Below are positions 1 through 8,438 of a DNA stretch of 45,823 bases, piece by piece. This DNA is from Bacteroidales bacterium UBA5342 (GTDB taxonomy: Bacteria > Bacteroidota > Bacteroidia > Bacteroidales > UBA5342). The position numbers were made by a program, and so were the translations under genes. The stretch lies in NCBI GenBank assembly GCA_002408065.1, contig DHQI01000096.1, positions 51,111 to 96,933 of the forward strand, in the 5' to 3' direction. Position 1 is the stretch's first letter. The number at the start of each line of letters is the position of its first letter. The notes beneath the pieces are model-generated. The model had not been told where the DNA came from. It saw only the letters and a program-made list of their open reading frames with translations, and did not search any database.

Positions 1-354
1 ATGCCTATTTATAAGTACATAGCTAACCGTTTCTTGACCTTGTTTGAGAATATTATGATAAACTATAAGTTGTCGGAATATCATACCGGTTATCGCGCCT
101 TTAATCGCGAAGTTTTGGAGTCCATCAATTATAATGCTAACTCTGATGATTTTGTTTTTGACAACCAAATGCTTTCGCAAATTATTTATAAAGGCTTTGA
201 AATAGGCGAAGTAACTTGTCCTACTAAATATTTTAAAGAAGCTTCTTCGATAAATTTCAAACGTAGTACCAAATATGGTTTTGGTGTTCTAGGAACGTCT
301 GTCAAGCACTTTATTGGTAAGATGGGACTTGCAAATTTTGAAATCTACAAATAA
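1..354 (+). CDS. Glycosyltransferase family 2, C-terminal part (partial)
   Basis: This is the 3' end of a gene entering from the left, open from the first base, so the Met at position 1 is probably internal. The 117 residues match the C-terminal end of the GT2 catalytic domain of dolichol-phosphate-mannose-synthase-like enzymes (recognised by eye: 'SEYHTGYRAFNREVLESI', then a 'DFVFDNQML' stretch and 'EVTCPTKYF'). Such enzymes transfer a sugar from a nucleotide donor to polyprenyl phosphate or another envelope acceptor. No C-terminal membrane segments follow, so it is probably the soluble type acting at the inner membrane face. It ends against a bidirectional terminator shared with convergent metX. 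The donor and acceptor cannot be told from this fragment. Confidence 0.75.
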   Translation: MPIYKYIANRFLTLFENIMINYKLSEYHTGYRAFNREVLESINYNANSDDFVFDNQMLSQIIYKGFEIGEVTCPTKYFKEASSINFKRSTKYGFGVLGTSVKHFIGKMGLANFEIYK

Positions 355-384
355 GGTTTTGAGGTTTTTGCATTCTTGATGATA

Positions 385-432
385 ATAAAAATCCCCATCC
401 TTTTGAAAATTCAAAAACAGATGGGGTATTCT
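385..432. terminator. Bidirectional terminator between the glycosyltransferase gene and metX
   Basis: CCCCATC (393-399) pairs with GATGGGG (420-426). An inner TTTTGAA/TTCAAAA palindrome fills the loop. An A-run lies to the left and T-rich sequence to the right, so it can work for both converging transcripts. Confidence 0.75.
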
Positions 433-461
433 TGTGTCAACAAAGATGTTTATTTGTGTTA

Positions 462-1472
462 TCAGGCTTCCAGATGCTTCTCCAGTACCGCATTAATTTT
501 TTGTACCTCAATAAGAAAGCCGTCGTGACCGTAAGGTGAGCCCAATTCGTCATAAGTCGCATTAGGAATATGTTTGGCTAATAGGCGTTGTTCCTCAGGC
601 GGGTATAGGATATCTGTTGATACACCGATACATAAAGTCCGGGCTTTAATTTTCTTTAGGGCTTCCTCTACGCTGCCACGTCCACGTCCTACATTGTGAC
701 TATCGGCCAGTCGTGTAATGGCATAATACGAATAGGCATCAAAACGTTTTGCCAGTTTTTCGCCCTGATAGCGCTGGTAAGAACAAGAACGTTGCTCTTC
801 TATCTTTTCGATATCGTTGGGCTGGGTATCATTGTAAATATGACTGTTGCGATAGCTCAAAAGCGCAATGCTACGGGCCACCTTCATCCCTTCGATACCG
901 CCGTCGTCTACATCATCATAAAAGGTAGGGTCGGCTTTGATGGCCATACGTTGTGATTCGTCAAAAGCACAGGCCCAGGCTGTTTGTGTTGATGATGTGG
1001 CTGACAGCAAGAGATTTTCGGCCCTGTCAGGGAACATAATGCCGTATTCCATGGTCTGCATGCCACCAATACTACCACCAAGCATCAGGAAAATTTTGTC
1101 TATTCCTAAGTATTCTCGTAGTATATCGTGTTGTTTGGCCAAATCACGCATCGTCACTAAAGGAAAATCACGGTAATATTTTTTTCCCGTCTCAGGGTTG
1201 ATGGACATAGGAGAGGTGCTACCATAGCATGAGCTTAAGATATTAGCACAAACAATAAAATATTTTTCAGGAGTGATAAAGTGACGCTCACCAATCATAC
1301 CAGGCCACCAGTCTTCTACGTCCGAATTCGCCGTCAGTGCGTGGCAAATCCAAATCACATTATCCTTTTTTTCATTGAGCTGACCCCAGGTGTGGTAAAC
1401 AATTTCCACTTCGGGAAGTACGCCTCCTGCTTCTAGCTCAAACGGCTCCTTGTGTTTGTAGGTATGAATCAT
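462..1472 (-). CDS. metX: Homoserine O-acyltransferase (MetX family)
   Basis: An alpha/beta hydrolase of 336 residues that acylates L-homoserine, normally with acetyl-CoA, as the first committed step of methionine synthesis in the cytosol. The nucleophile elbow is GGSIGGMQ with Ser about residue 134. The catalytic Asp lies in 'STDILYPP' and the His in 'YGHDGF' near the C-terminus. The substrate loop reads 'NILSSCYGSTSP', where many MetX proteins have 'GGCYGTTGP', so the acyl donor (acetyl or succinyl) is not settled. It is transcribed alone on the minus strand, divergent from the hybrid kinase. Its leader of about 76 nt begins with a hairpin (1503-1544), so leader-based regulation is possible. 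Confidence 0.92.
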   Translation of the reverse strand: MIHTYKHKEPFELEAGGVLPEVEIVYHTWGQLNEKKDNVIWICHALTANSDVEDWWPGMIGERHFITPEKYFIVCANILSSCYGSTSPMSINPETGKKYYRDFPLVTMRDLAKQHDILREYLGIDKIFLMLGGSIGGMQTMEYGIMFPDRAENLLLSATSSTQTAWACAFDESQRMAIKADPTFYDDVDDGGIEGMKVARSIALLSYRNSHIYNDTQPNDIEKIEEQRSCSYQRYQGEKLAKRFDAYSYYAITRLADSHNVGRGRGSVEEALKKIKARTLCIGVSTDILYPPEEQRLLAKHIPNATYDELGSPYGHDGFLIEVQKINAVLEKHLEA

Positions 1473-1502
1473 TATTTATAATGTTAAGGATTTTTTGCTT
1501 TC

Positions 1503-1544
1503 TTTACCGCAAAATGTGTCCAGCATTATATGCTTTATGGTAAA
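1503..1544 (-). promoter_or_regulatory. Structured 5' leader of metX
   Basis: TTTACC (1503-1508) pairs with GGTAAA (1539-1544). Nested inside is AGCAT-tat-ATGCT (1522-1534), with an asymmetric purine-rich internal loop. It starts a few bases after the predicted transcription start and ends about 30 nt before the ATG. I could not match it to the SAM-II consensus or another riboswitch I know. Confidence 0.4.
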
Positions 1545-1553
1545 AAGTGGCTG

Positions 1554-1561
1554 CAAAAATA
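1554..1561 (-). promoter_or_regulatory. -7 element of the metX promoter
   Basis: On the minus strand this reads TATTTTTG, an exact match to the Bacteroidota -7 consensus TAnnTTTG. The -33 element is not clear. The predicted start near 1548 leaves a leader of about 76 nt. Confidence 0.5.
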
Positions 1562-1603
1562 TAATTTTTCAAACATCTTTTCATTTAAATAGCAGATTCT
1601 CTC

Positions 1604-1611
1604 TATATTTG
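1604..1611 (+). promoter_or_regulatory. -7 element of the hybrid kinase promoter
   Basis: TATATTTG matches TAnnTTTG exactly. The predicted start near 1617 places the hairpin at 1621-1659 at the extreme 5' end of the mRNA. Confidence 0.5.
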
Positions 1612-1620
1612 TTGACACCA

Positions 1621-1659
1621 AAAGTCAAAACAGAAGACAGCTTCTGATATTTTGACTTT
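1621..1659 (+). promoter_or_regulatory. 5'-terminal mRNA hairpin before the hybrid kinase
   Basis: AAAGTCAAAA (1621-1630) pairs perfectly with TTTTGACTTT (1650-1659). Inside, CAGAAG (1631-1636) pairs with CTTCTG (1641-1646) across the loop ACAG, with a 3-nt bulge ATA. This makes 16 base pairs, about 40 nt before the start codon. It may stabilise the transcript or act as an attenuator. Confidence 0.55.
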
Positions 1660-1700
1660 ATTATTTTAATTGTAATAAGAATACAAAAACACAATAAATT

Positions 1701-3236
1701 ATGCCGTTTCTTTCTGATAACGTTTGTCAGGTCTTAGCTTCAATGCCTTTAGCTATTGCCTGGAAAAATACTGACCTAAGCTACGTAGGTGGTAACGATG
1801 AATTTGCCGCATTGTTGGGCTACGATTCATTTGATAAAATTAAGGGGAAAAAAGATGCAGACCTTTTTGAAGAAGAAGAGGCTGTAGAACTTTATGCTTC
1901 TGACGACCAGACGGTCTTAGAGTCTGGCGAAGGCTTGCCTAATTTTGAAGAAATTTTTTACAACAAGAATCTTAAAAAAGAAGTTTGTTGGAAAATGAGC
2001 AAGTTGCCATTGAAAGATGAAGAGGGGGAGGTTACCGGTATTGTTATCACAGCAGAGGACGTCACAGCGCTGAAAGTGGAGCAGATGGAGTTGCTTCAGC
2101 TGCGTGAAGATGTCAAGAAAAGCGACCGTATGACTAAAGCTTTTCTTTCTAATATAACGCACAGTATTCGCACGCCATTGAGTGCTATTATGGGCTTTAC
2201 TGATATGATTACGCAAGGAGAATTGGATCAAGATGAGATTTTGGCCTTTTCAGACGTGCTGCAGTACAATGCCGACAAACTTAATAAGGTGATTTCTGAT
2301 ACTCTGGATGTTGCCTCTGTAGAAGCTGGTGAATTGGTGTTAAACCCTGAAATGGTAGATGTGAAAGCTTTTATTCAAGAAGAAGTCAAGGCTCACTCTG
2401 ATCGTATTTTTGTTTCAGATAAGGCGCATTTGGAAATCAAGGCAGAAATGCCGGAGGGGGATGTGGCTTTCGAAGTGGATAAGATTCGCTTAAAACAAGT
2501 GTTAAGTAATTTGATCGGGAATGCCTTGCAATATACAGAAGCAGGTGAGATTACCATTGGGATGCGTGTTGATAACAAAAAGTCAGTACTTATATATGTG
2601 AAAGATACAGGTGCTGGTATGGATGCTGAGAAGTTGGAAATCATCTTCGAACGCTTTAAACTAGGCGGTTCTGTTGTCGAAGATGTTAATAGTGGTCTTG
2701 GCCTTGGCTTAACGATCTGTAAAGAGCTCGTCAATCAGATGGGGGGTGAAATATGGGTGGAATCAAAAGCCGGACAAGGTTCTAAATTCTCATTCACATT
2801 ACCAACCGGTGATGCTGATGATAAGCCAGTAGCAGAGGCTGCATCAAGCGAAAGCTACGAATGGAAAGAAGAATGGTGTGGTAAAAAAATTATCTTGGCT
2901 GATGATGTCATATATGCTCACCAGTTTATCAAAGCCATGTTGAAGAAAAAAGATATTGAAGTCGTTTCTGCTATTGATGGTGAAGAGGCGATTAATCTGG
3001 CTGACCGTCATCAAGACGCAGCACTTGTACTGATGGATATTCAAATGCCACGTGTGGGGGGGGTAGAAGCGATGGAGCGTATCAAGGAAAAATACCCTGA
3101 GATGCCTGTGATTGCATATACTGCTTACGCGATGAGTGGAGATAGCGAACTTTACCTTGAAAAAGGCTTTGACGATTATCTTTCTAAGCCTCTTGAAACG
3201 CCTGAATTACTTCGTGTGTTTAGCCGTTTCTTCTAG
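1701..3236 (+). CDS. Soluble hybrid histidine kinase (PAS-HisKA-HATPase-REC)
   Basis: A 511-residue signalling protein with no membrane segment or signal peptide, so a cytosolic sensor. A PAS domain covers roughly residues 8-130. HisKA follows with phospho-acceptor His154 in 'ITHSIRTPLSAI'. The ATPase domain has the N-box 'NLIGNALQYT', G1 'DTGAGM' and G2 'GLGLGL'. A C-terminal receiver has Asp446 in 'LMDIQMP' and Lys496 in 'SKPLE'. No separate response regulator or output domain lies nearby, so it probably works in a phosphorelay or as an orphan. The ligand is unknown. The mRNA probably starts with a 16-bp hairpin, and a strong terminator follows the gene. Confidence 0.93.
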   Translation: MPFLSDNVCQVLASMPLAIAWKNTDLSYVGGNDEFAALLGYDSFDKIKGKKDADLFEEEEAVELYASDDQTVLESGEGLPNFEEIFYNKNLKKEVCWKMSKLPLKDEEGEVTGIVITAEDVTALKVEQMELLQLREDVKKSDRMTKAFLSNITHSIRTPLSAIMGFTDMITQGELDQDEILAFSDVLQYNADKLNKVISDTLDVASVEAGELVLNPEMVDVKAFIQEEVKAHSDRIFVSDKAHLEIKAEMPEGDVAFEVDKIRLKQVLSNLIGNALQYTEAGEITIGMRVDNKKSVLIYVKDTGAGMDAEKLEIIFERFKLGGSVVEDVNSGLGLGLTICKELVNQMGGEIWVESKAGQGSKFSFTLPTGDADDKPVAEAASSESYEWKEEWCGKKIILADDVIYAHQFIKAMLKKKDIEVVSAIDGEEAINLADRHQDAALVLMDIQMPRVGGVEAMERIKEKYPEMPVIAYTAYAMSGDSELYLEKGFDDYLSKPLETPELLRVFSRFF

Positions 3237-3255
3237 AAAGAAGATGGATATAATG

Positions 3256-3298
3256 AAAGCTCCCCTTTTCTTTTTTTTTGAAAAGAGGGGCTTTTTTT
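3256..3298. terminator. Rho-independent terminator after the hybrid kinase
   Basis: AAAGCTCCCCTTTTC (3256-3270) pairs with GAAAAGAGGGGCTTT (3280-3294) around a T-rich loop, with one mismatch and one G-T pair. Seven T follow. It separates the kinase from a convergent gene and may serve both. Confidence 0.8.
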
Positions 3299-3322
3299 AT
3301 GCTTTACACCGAACTCCCGTTG

Positions 3323-4249
3323 TTAATATAATTCCATTTCTTTTGAGGGTTCAAATTTAACATAATGCATTAAGCGCTCCGGGTATTGGGGTCTTAGATA
3401 AGGTATCGTGATAAATTCATCCCAATTAGAAATAGGACCATATTCTAAGTAGCGAAAGATCGCCTTTGTGTTGTCGTAACCATCGATATAGGGGTGCCTC
3501 ATAATAGTTTTGAAATCATCGTTGTTGATGTCTATTTTTTTTATCTTAATACTGTCAAGTTCTATCCTGAGGAGAATGTCTTTGTAACGTTCTTCATCAA
3601 TGGAAAAGATTTCTAAAAGCTGTTTGGTGTCATAAAAGCCTCCTAATTGGTGTCGGTATTTAACGATCTTAGCGGCGCAATAAGGGTCTATTGCTGGTAT
3701 TTCAGCCAGAAGGAAAGAATCGGCTCTGTTGAGGGGAATTTTCTTCATAATCAAGCTGCTGTCTATGCTTATCTGCGGAAGTATGTCACACAGCTTTTCT
3801 TCGCTCATACCATATATATTTAAGAGTTCTTCAGGCTTTTTGAATCCGCCAATGCGTAAGCGTTCCTTCACAATGTTTTTGGCATAAAACTCACCAATTC
3901 CTTTGATTTTTGTTAATTCCTTAGCCGATGCAGCGTTGATTTCAATAATAGGCAGGGCTTTGCTCGGCTTGAAAACAGGGGCATTTGTTTGCGTTTCTCT
4001 GGAGTTTTCGTTCTTATGTTCATTCCGGACTGTTTCTTTCTTGTAATAAGATTGTTTTTTTTGCGTTTTAATAGGTGGAGAGTTGTAGTATTTCATCACA
4101 GAATCCTGAAGAGCAGATAGGTCTATGGACTCTACAATGTAAGTTTGTTGTCTTATTTTGATGCCGGCAAAGATTAAAACACACAGAAAAACTAATGTAA
4201 ATAGGCCATTGCGCTCTTTATTGGTAAGAGAAAAGTATTCTTTTAGCAT
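3323..4249 (-). CDS. Membrane-anchored helix-hairpin-helix (ComEA-like) protein
   Basis: A 308-residue protein with one N-terminal membrane segment ('LFTLVFLCVLIFAGIKI'), a charged linker, then three tandem helix-hairpin-helix repeats: 'NAASAKELTKIKGIGEFYA', 'PLNRADSFLLAEIPAIDP' and 'DINNDDFKTIMRHPYI'. HhH repeats bind DNA without sequence specificity, and ComEA proteins hold incoming DNA during transformation. The role here is inferred only from the fold, since no other competence gene is present. I start at the ATG at 4249. The open frame extends to a TTG at 4273, but that codon overlaps the -7 element. It ends convergent with the hybrid kinase. Confidence 0.8.
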   Translation of the reverse strand: MLKEYFSLTNKERNGLFTLVFLCVLIFAGIKIRQQTYIVESIDLSALQDSVMKYYNSPPIKTQKKQSYYKKETVRNEHKNENSRETQTNAPVFKPSKALPIIEINAASAKELTKIKGIGEFYAKNIVKERLRIGGFKKPEELLNIYGMSEEKLCDILPQISIDSSLIMKKIPLNRADSFLLAEIPAIDPYCAAKIVKYRHQLGGFYDTKQLLEIFSIDEERYKDILLRIELDSIKIKKIDINNDDFKTIMRHPYIDGYDNTKAIFRYLEYGPISNWDEFITIPYLRPQYPERLMHYVKFEPSKEMELY

Positions 4250-4270
4250 CACTTCACTGTTTTTGAATGT

Positions 4271-4278
4271 CAAAAATA
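4271..4278 (-). promoter_or_regulatory. -7 element of the HhH protein promoter
   Basis: TATTTTTG on the minus strand. The predicted start near 4265 gives a leader of about 16 nt to the ATG at 4249, which decides against the upstream TTG start. Confidence 0.5.
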
Positions 4279-4375
4279 TAAAATTATTTACTGATTGACA
4301 ATAGATTAAGTTTTATATCTATGTTTCGGCATAGTATTTGTCTGTTTTTTGTTAAAGCTTCTTTCAGACTTGTTT

Positions 4376-4383
4376 TATATTTG
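4376..4383 (+). promoter_or_regulatory. -7 element of the coaX promoter
   Basis: TATATTTG matches the phylum consensus. A TTTG at 4348-4351 is a possible -33 element, but the 24-nt spacer is longer than usual. The leader would be about 15 nt. Confidence 0.5.
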
Positions 4384-4404
4384 CACCTCTAAAAGCTAAT
4401 GCTA

Positions 4405-5121
4405 ATGAATCTTATTATAGATCAGGGAAATACTTTTTGTAAGCTGGCACTGTTTCAAGACGACGATTTACAGCATTATTACAAAGTAGAAAATGCGCAG
4501 ATAGAAACACTGAAAACAAGCTTGAGTTCTTTTAATATTGAGCGGGCCATTCTATCTTCTGTAGGGGATGAAATAGCTCTTAAAACAATGCTGGAGGGTT
4601 TGAATATTGCGTTGGTCTGTTTCAATTCAGCTTCGAAGCTACCAATTAAGGTAAATTACGAGACCCCGGAAACCTTAGGCTTGGATAGAATAGCAGCCGC
4701 TGTAGGGGCTTGGAAATTATCACCCGATACCATTAATCTGATCATTGATATTGGCACTGCTGTTACTTACGATATGGTGACACCTGAAAACGGTTTTATT
4801 GGGGGAAACATTGCACCGGGTTTGGATATGCGTCTGGGGGCTATGCATCATTTTACTCAAAGGCTGCCATTGCTTGAGCGGTGTGACACCCATAACCACT
4901 TCGGTAAAAGCACTGCTGAAGCGATGCAAAATGGTGCTCAGAAAGGTGTTTTGGCCGAAATAAACCATTATATTGATTACGCTAACATTGAATATGGAGG
5001 TGTATCTGTTTTTTTAACGGGAGGAGACGCTTCATACTTTGAAAAAATGATAAAAAGTGACATCTTTGCAGTTCCAAATCTTTTAATGATTGGCTTGCTT
5101 GAAATATTAAAAATTAACTAA
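4405..5121 (+). CDS. coaX: Type III pantothenate kinase
   Basis: Phosphorylates pantothenate with ATP in the first step of coenzyme A synthesis in the cytosol. This ASKHA-fold enzyme shows the phosphate motif 'DQGNT' near the N-terminus, 'LGLDRIAAAVGAW' in the middle, 'DIGTAVTYD' and 'GGNIAPGLDMR', and ends with 'LTGGDA'. Length is normal for the family. Two ATGs lie six bases apart. I prefer 4405 (MNLIIDQGNT), which fits the usual N-terminus; 4399 would add Met-Leu. It heads a run with the TPR protein (12-nt gap) and lptC. panD, another gene of this pathway, lies elsewhere in the window. Confidence 0.92.
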   Translation: MNLIIDQGNTFCKLALFQDDDLQHYYKVENAQIETLKTSLSSFNIERAILSSVGDEIALKTMLEGLNIALVCFNSASKLPIKVNYETPETLGLDRIAAAVGAWKLSPDTINLIIDIGTAVTYDMVTPENGFIGGNIAPGLDMRLGAMHHFTQRLPLLERCDTHNHFGKSTAEAMQNGAQKGVLAEINHYIDYANIEYGGVSVFLTGGDASYFEKMIKSDIFAVPNLLMIGLLEILKIN

Positions 5122-5133
5122 TTATATAACATT

Positions 5134-6498
5134 ATGAAAGCTTTAAAACTAATAGCAGTAATGATCTTCGCTTTAGGTCTTACGGCAAAAGCGCAAACAG
5201 GACTTGAGTCGGGTACTCAATATGGTCATGGAGAAGATAGTGCCAAGTGTCTAATGAGCTATTCTTTATTCTCAGAATACGCTAAGCAAAAAAACTATTC
5301 TGACGCTTTGGAGCCTTGGACTTATTGTTTCGATAACTGTCCTGCGGCTGGTAAAGGTATCTACATTTATGGTGTACGCATAGTACAATGGGAGATTAAG
5401 AATGCGGCTAACAAAGAAGAGAAAAGCGAAAAAATTGAAAAATTGATGCGCGTTTATGATCAGCGTATTAAATATTTTGGTGATGACCGTAATTACCCCG
5501 AAGCCCGTCTTTTAGGTTTGAAAGCTATCGATTACAAGACCTTAAAAAGAAATGACATGGTGGCTCAAAAACAAGCTTATGAATGGTTGAAACAATCAAT
5601 CGATGGGCTGGGTCCTAATGTGACGGTTAAAATTCTGAACCACTATATGGCATTAAGTTTTTCTTTTTATGCTCAGGATGAAATTACCGGCGAGCGTCTA
5701 ATTACCGATTACGAAATGGTTCAAGGAAAATTAGATAATATTGTAAAGCGTGGTGGTAAGTATAGTGGAACTGCTGCTCAGATGAAAGTGAGTTTTGAGC
5801 AAAACTTTGCCAATAGTGGAGCAGCTGACTGTACCACTCTGGAACAAATGTATGGACCAAAATACGAAGCGGCTCCTGAGGATGCTGAGTTGTTGGATAA
5901 AATTTTGAACTTGTTTGATAAAACAGAGTGTACCGATAATCAGTTGTACTACAAAGCTTCTGAATCAATGCATAAAATTAACCCGACAGCTGCTTCGGCT
6001 GCAGGTATTGCAAAGATGTATCTGGCTCAAGACGATGCCGCCAAGGCAATGAGTTATTATGAAGAAGCCATTACTTTAGAAACAGATGATGAGAAAAAAG
6101 CACAATACTTATATACGATTGCTTATATTACGTTCTCTAAAAACAATGATTATGTAAAAGCCCGTACGTATGCGCTTAAAGCTGTAGGTGCTAATCCTGC
6201 TTGGGGTGAGCCTTATATTTTGATTGGTAAAATGTATGCACAATCAGCTCAAGAACAAAAGTTGGGTCAGAAGGATATTGAAAATCAGGCTGGATACTGG
6301 GCTGCAGTAGATATGTTTAACAAAGCAAAACGCATAGATGCTGAAACCGCCAACGAAGCTAATCAGCTAACTAAGATTTATAGTAACTACTTTCCTACTA
6401 AAGAGGAGATTTTCTTTGAGCCGGACTACGACGCCGGGAAAACAGTAAAAGTAGGTGGTTGGATTGGTGTTTCTACAGTAGTACGTTCACGTGACTAA
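5134..6498 (+). CDS. Secreted tetratricopeptide-repeat protein
   Basis: A 454-residue protein with a cleavable signal peptide (first 20 residues, ending 'TAKAQ'), so periplasmic or outer-membrane-associated. The C-terminal half has TPR-like helical repeats, seen at 'GIAKMYLAQDDAAKAMSYYEEAI' and the following 'LYTIAYITFSKNNDYVKARTYALKA'. The N-terminal half holds several cysteines ('CLMSYSLF', 'YCFDNC', 'DCTTL', 'ECTDN') that could form disulfides outside the cytosol. It sits between coaX and lptC with gaps of 12 and 7 nt, so it is probably co-transcribed. TPR proteins scaffold complexes. The neighbour lptC hints at an envelope-assembly role, but that is inference. Confidence 0.8.
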   Translation: MKALKLIAVMIFALGLTAKAQTGLESGTQYGHGEDSAKCLMSYSLFSEYAKQKNYSDALEPWTYCFDNCPAAGKGIYIYGVRIVQWEIKNAANKEEKSEKIEKLMRVYDQRIKYFGDDRNYPEARLLGLKAIDYKTLKRNDMVAQKQAYEWLKQSIDGLGPNVTVKILNHYMALSFSFYAQDEITGERLITDYEMVQGKLDNIVKRGGKYSGTAAQMKVSFEQNFANSGAADCTTLEQMYGPKYEAAPEDAELLDKILNLFDKTECTDNQLYYKASESMHKINPTAASAAGIAKMYLAQDDAAKAMSYYEEAITLETDDEKKAQYLYTIAYITFSKNNDYVKARTYALKAVGANPAWGEPYILIGKMYAQSAQEQKLGQKDIENQAGYWAAVDMFNKAKRIDAETANEANQLTKIYSNYFPTKEEIFFEPDYDAGKTVKVGGWIGVSTVVRSRD

Positions 6499-6505
6499 TT
6501 TTTAG

Positions 6506-7063
6506 ATGAAGAAAACGAGCATTTATATCTTTTTTATAGCTCTGTTATTGGCTTTCGAAGCATGTAATTCCGAAAAAGGAGCAACACAGAAGACCGAGGC
6601 CGAAATGATTGATTTCTCCATACTTCCCTCTATGGATGGTGAAGATGTGCAGACTATGGTATCGGATTCTGGTAAGATGGCTTACCGTATGGAGGCGCCT
6701 AAGTTGGCTATTTTCGATAAGGCTGAAAAACCTTACTGGGACATGCCGGAAGGTCTGCATATGACCACTTTTTCAAATAAAGGAGAGAAAGAAGGTGATA
6801 TCAAGTCCAAATTTGCGATTTACTATATGGAGGATGAGCTCTGGGAGCTTAGAAACCAAGTGGTGGCTGTTACGTTGGACGGAACGGTGGTAGAAACAGA
6901 ATTGCTGTACTGGGACCGTAAAAAGAAAGAGATTTACTCCGATCGTTTGGTTAAAATCACTGAAGATGATATGATCACTACCGGAACCGGTTTTAAATCT
7001 AACGAAGATTTTTCGGATTGGGGACTTGATGAGTTTACCACAGAATTTATACTTGAAGAATAA
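6506..7063 (+). CDS. lptC: LPS export lipoprotein LptC
   Basis: A 185-residue protein with a lipoprotein-type signal ('LLLAFEAC', Cys20 as the likely lipidated residue) followed by one LptC/OstA-like beta fold. Recognisable pieces are 'MEAPKLAIFDKAEKPYWDMPEGLH', 'DGTVVETELLYWDRKKKEIYSD' and 'TGTGFKSNEDFSDWGL'. LptC passes lipopolysaccharide from the LptBFG extractor to the periplasmic LptA bridge. In Bacteroidota it is commonly a lipoprotein rather than a single-pass anchored protein. It begins 7 nt after the TPR gene and ends at a strong bidirectional terminator. The assignment rests on by-eye family resemblance. Confidence 0.8.
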   Translation: MKKTSIYIFFIALLLAFEACNSEKGATQKTEAEMIDFSILPSMDGEDVQTMVSDSGKMAYRMEAPKLAIFDKAEKPYWDMPEGLHMTTFSNKGEKEGDIKSKFAIYYMEDELWELRNQVVAVTLDGTVVETELLYWDRKKKEIYSDRLVKITEDDMITTGTGFKSNEDFSDWGLDEFTTEFILEE

Positions 7064-7080
7064 GACTCAGGTAATACAAT

Positions 7081-7116
7081 AAAAAAAACTCAATCCATTG
7101 TGGGTTGAGTTTTTTT
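7081..7116. terminator. Bidirectional terminator between lptC and the aminotransferase
   Basis: ACTCAA-TCCA (7088-7097) pairs with TGGG-TTGAGT (7101-7110) around the loop TTG. Eight A lie before it and seven T after it, so it can end both convergent transcripts. Confidence 0.85.
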
Positions 7117-7142
7117 ATGCTTAAAAACCAGAGTTCGTCTGA

Positions 7143-8438
7143 TTATAATTTTTTCAGTTCAGCACAGGCTTCGTACAGGCCTTCGAAAAGCGCTTTGACA
7201 TCTTTCTCGGCTACGGCTGAGTAGGCTATTCTGATCACATTGTTCATGTTGATAATACCAATACTGTACTTGCTTATCAACAAGGAGCGTAACTCTTCGC
7301 CATCAATGCCTTCAGCTAGCTGTACGCACATAAAGTAGCCGGAATTGAAAGGGAGGGCCGTGAAGTAATCGTTGTATTTATCGTTAGCCAAAGTGGCTTT
7401 AACGGCATCGTAACGGCTTTGCAGTATGGCTTCTTTTTTGCTTTTTTGCCCGGCATACTCTTCGGAGCAGAAAGCTTGCAGCAATAATGATTGTGACAGG
7501 TTAGAGGCATTAGAGATATTACCACGGATAGCCCCGGCTGTTTTCTGTTCTAAGGCTTCATACAACTCAGGAGTGCCGCCTTTGATACCATAGGTGATAA
7601 AGCCTACACGGAATCCCCAAACGTAGTCTTCTTTTGTGGCGCCATCCACTTTTATGGCCAGTACATTTTCGTGTAGCTGCGACAAAGAGGCAAAGATGGA
7701 TTCTGTGGCTACGTCTTTTTCATAAACCAAGCCGAAATAGGCATCGTCAGTGACTACTGCTAATTTATTGCCAGCCTCTGCAGCTTCTTTTATGACTGCT
7801 ACTATGCTGTTTATTTCTTCTTTTGTGGGGGTATATCCTGATGGGTTGTTCGGAAAGTTTAATACTAAAACTTTTTTTCCTGTTTTCCCTTCGGCCAATT
7901 TACGGCGTAAAGCTTCAACATCAAAACCACCATTTTTAAACAAATTAAATGTCGTAATTGGAGCCCCGTGTGCTTGAGTTAAGGTCAGGTTGTAGTTGCC
8001 CCAGAATAAATTAGGGGATATGACTTCTTCGCCCTCGTTCAGGAAAAGATATCCCACCATACTAATGCCATGCGTCAGGGCATTGGTTACTACAGGCAAG
8101 CTTAGCTTAACACCATCTAATGATGGGTTTTTGGTATAAATCATTTCCTTCCATTTAGCCCGTAAATCCGGACGACCAAAACTAGGAGCGTAAGGAAAAG
8201 CCAGTGCCGGGTCGATGTTTAGTTTTTCTTCTATGACCTTCAGACGCATTGGGCTACCGTCGTCTTCTATGGCAGCCCCTATAGTGGCATTTATTTTAGA
8301 TCCTTTGGCGTCTGCTGTTTGTCCTAAGATGCCTTTTTTAGGAAAGAAAATGTTTTGTCCTTTTTCGGATAAAAGTTCAAAAACCGTCGGATTTTCCCGT
8401 TCAATAATCTCGTTAAGCGTTTGAGCTTGTGGGTTCAT
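7143..8438 (-). CDS. PLP-dependent class I/II aminotransferase
   Basis: A fold-type I aminotransferase of 431 residues, cytosolic. Visible motifs are 'NFPNNPSGYTPT' (family Asn-Pro motif), 'VVTDDAYFGL' (Asp-x-x-Tyr that holds the pyridine ring), 'VDGATKEDYVWGFRVGF' (Schiff-base Lys plus phosphate-binding Arg) and the C-terminal 'NVIRIAYS' (carboxylate Arg). The substrate is not evident. Similar Bacteroidota proteins are labelled as aspartate-type aminotransferases. I start at the ATG at 8438 (MNPQAQTLNE). The frame is open 13 codons further, but that extension lacks family resemblance. It is monocistronic, convergent with lptC. Confidence 0.85.
   Translation of the reverse strand: MNPQAQTLNEIIERENPTVFELLSEKGQNIFFPKKGILGQTADAKGSKINATIGAAIEDDGSPMRLKVIEEKLNIDPALAFPYAPSFGRPDLRAKWKEMIYTKNPSLDGVKLSLPVVTNALTHGISMVGYLFLNEGEEVISPNLFWGNYNLTLTQAHGAPITTFNLFKNGGFDVEALRRKLAEGKTGKKVLVLNFPNNPSGYTPTKEEINSIVAVIKEAAEAGNKLAVVTDDAYFGLVYEKDVATESIFASLSQLHENVLAIKVDGATKEDYVWGFRVGFITYGIKGGTPELYEALEQKTAGAIRGNISNASNLSQSLLLQAFCSEEYAGQKSKKEAILQSRYDAVKATLANDKYNDYFTALPFNSGYFMCVQLAEGIDGEELRSLLISKYSIGIINMNNVIRIAYSAVAEKDVKALFEGLYEACAELKKL

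Noticed and set aside
1473..1560. SAM-II riboswitch upstream of metX
   Set aside because: The stems and loop sequences do not fit the SAM-II pseudoknot consensus I remember, so only an unassigned leader structure is reported.
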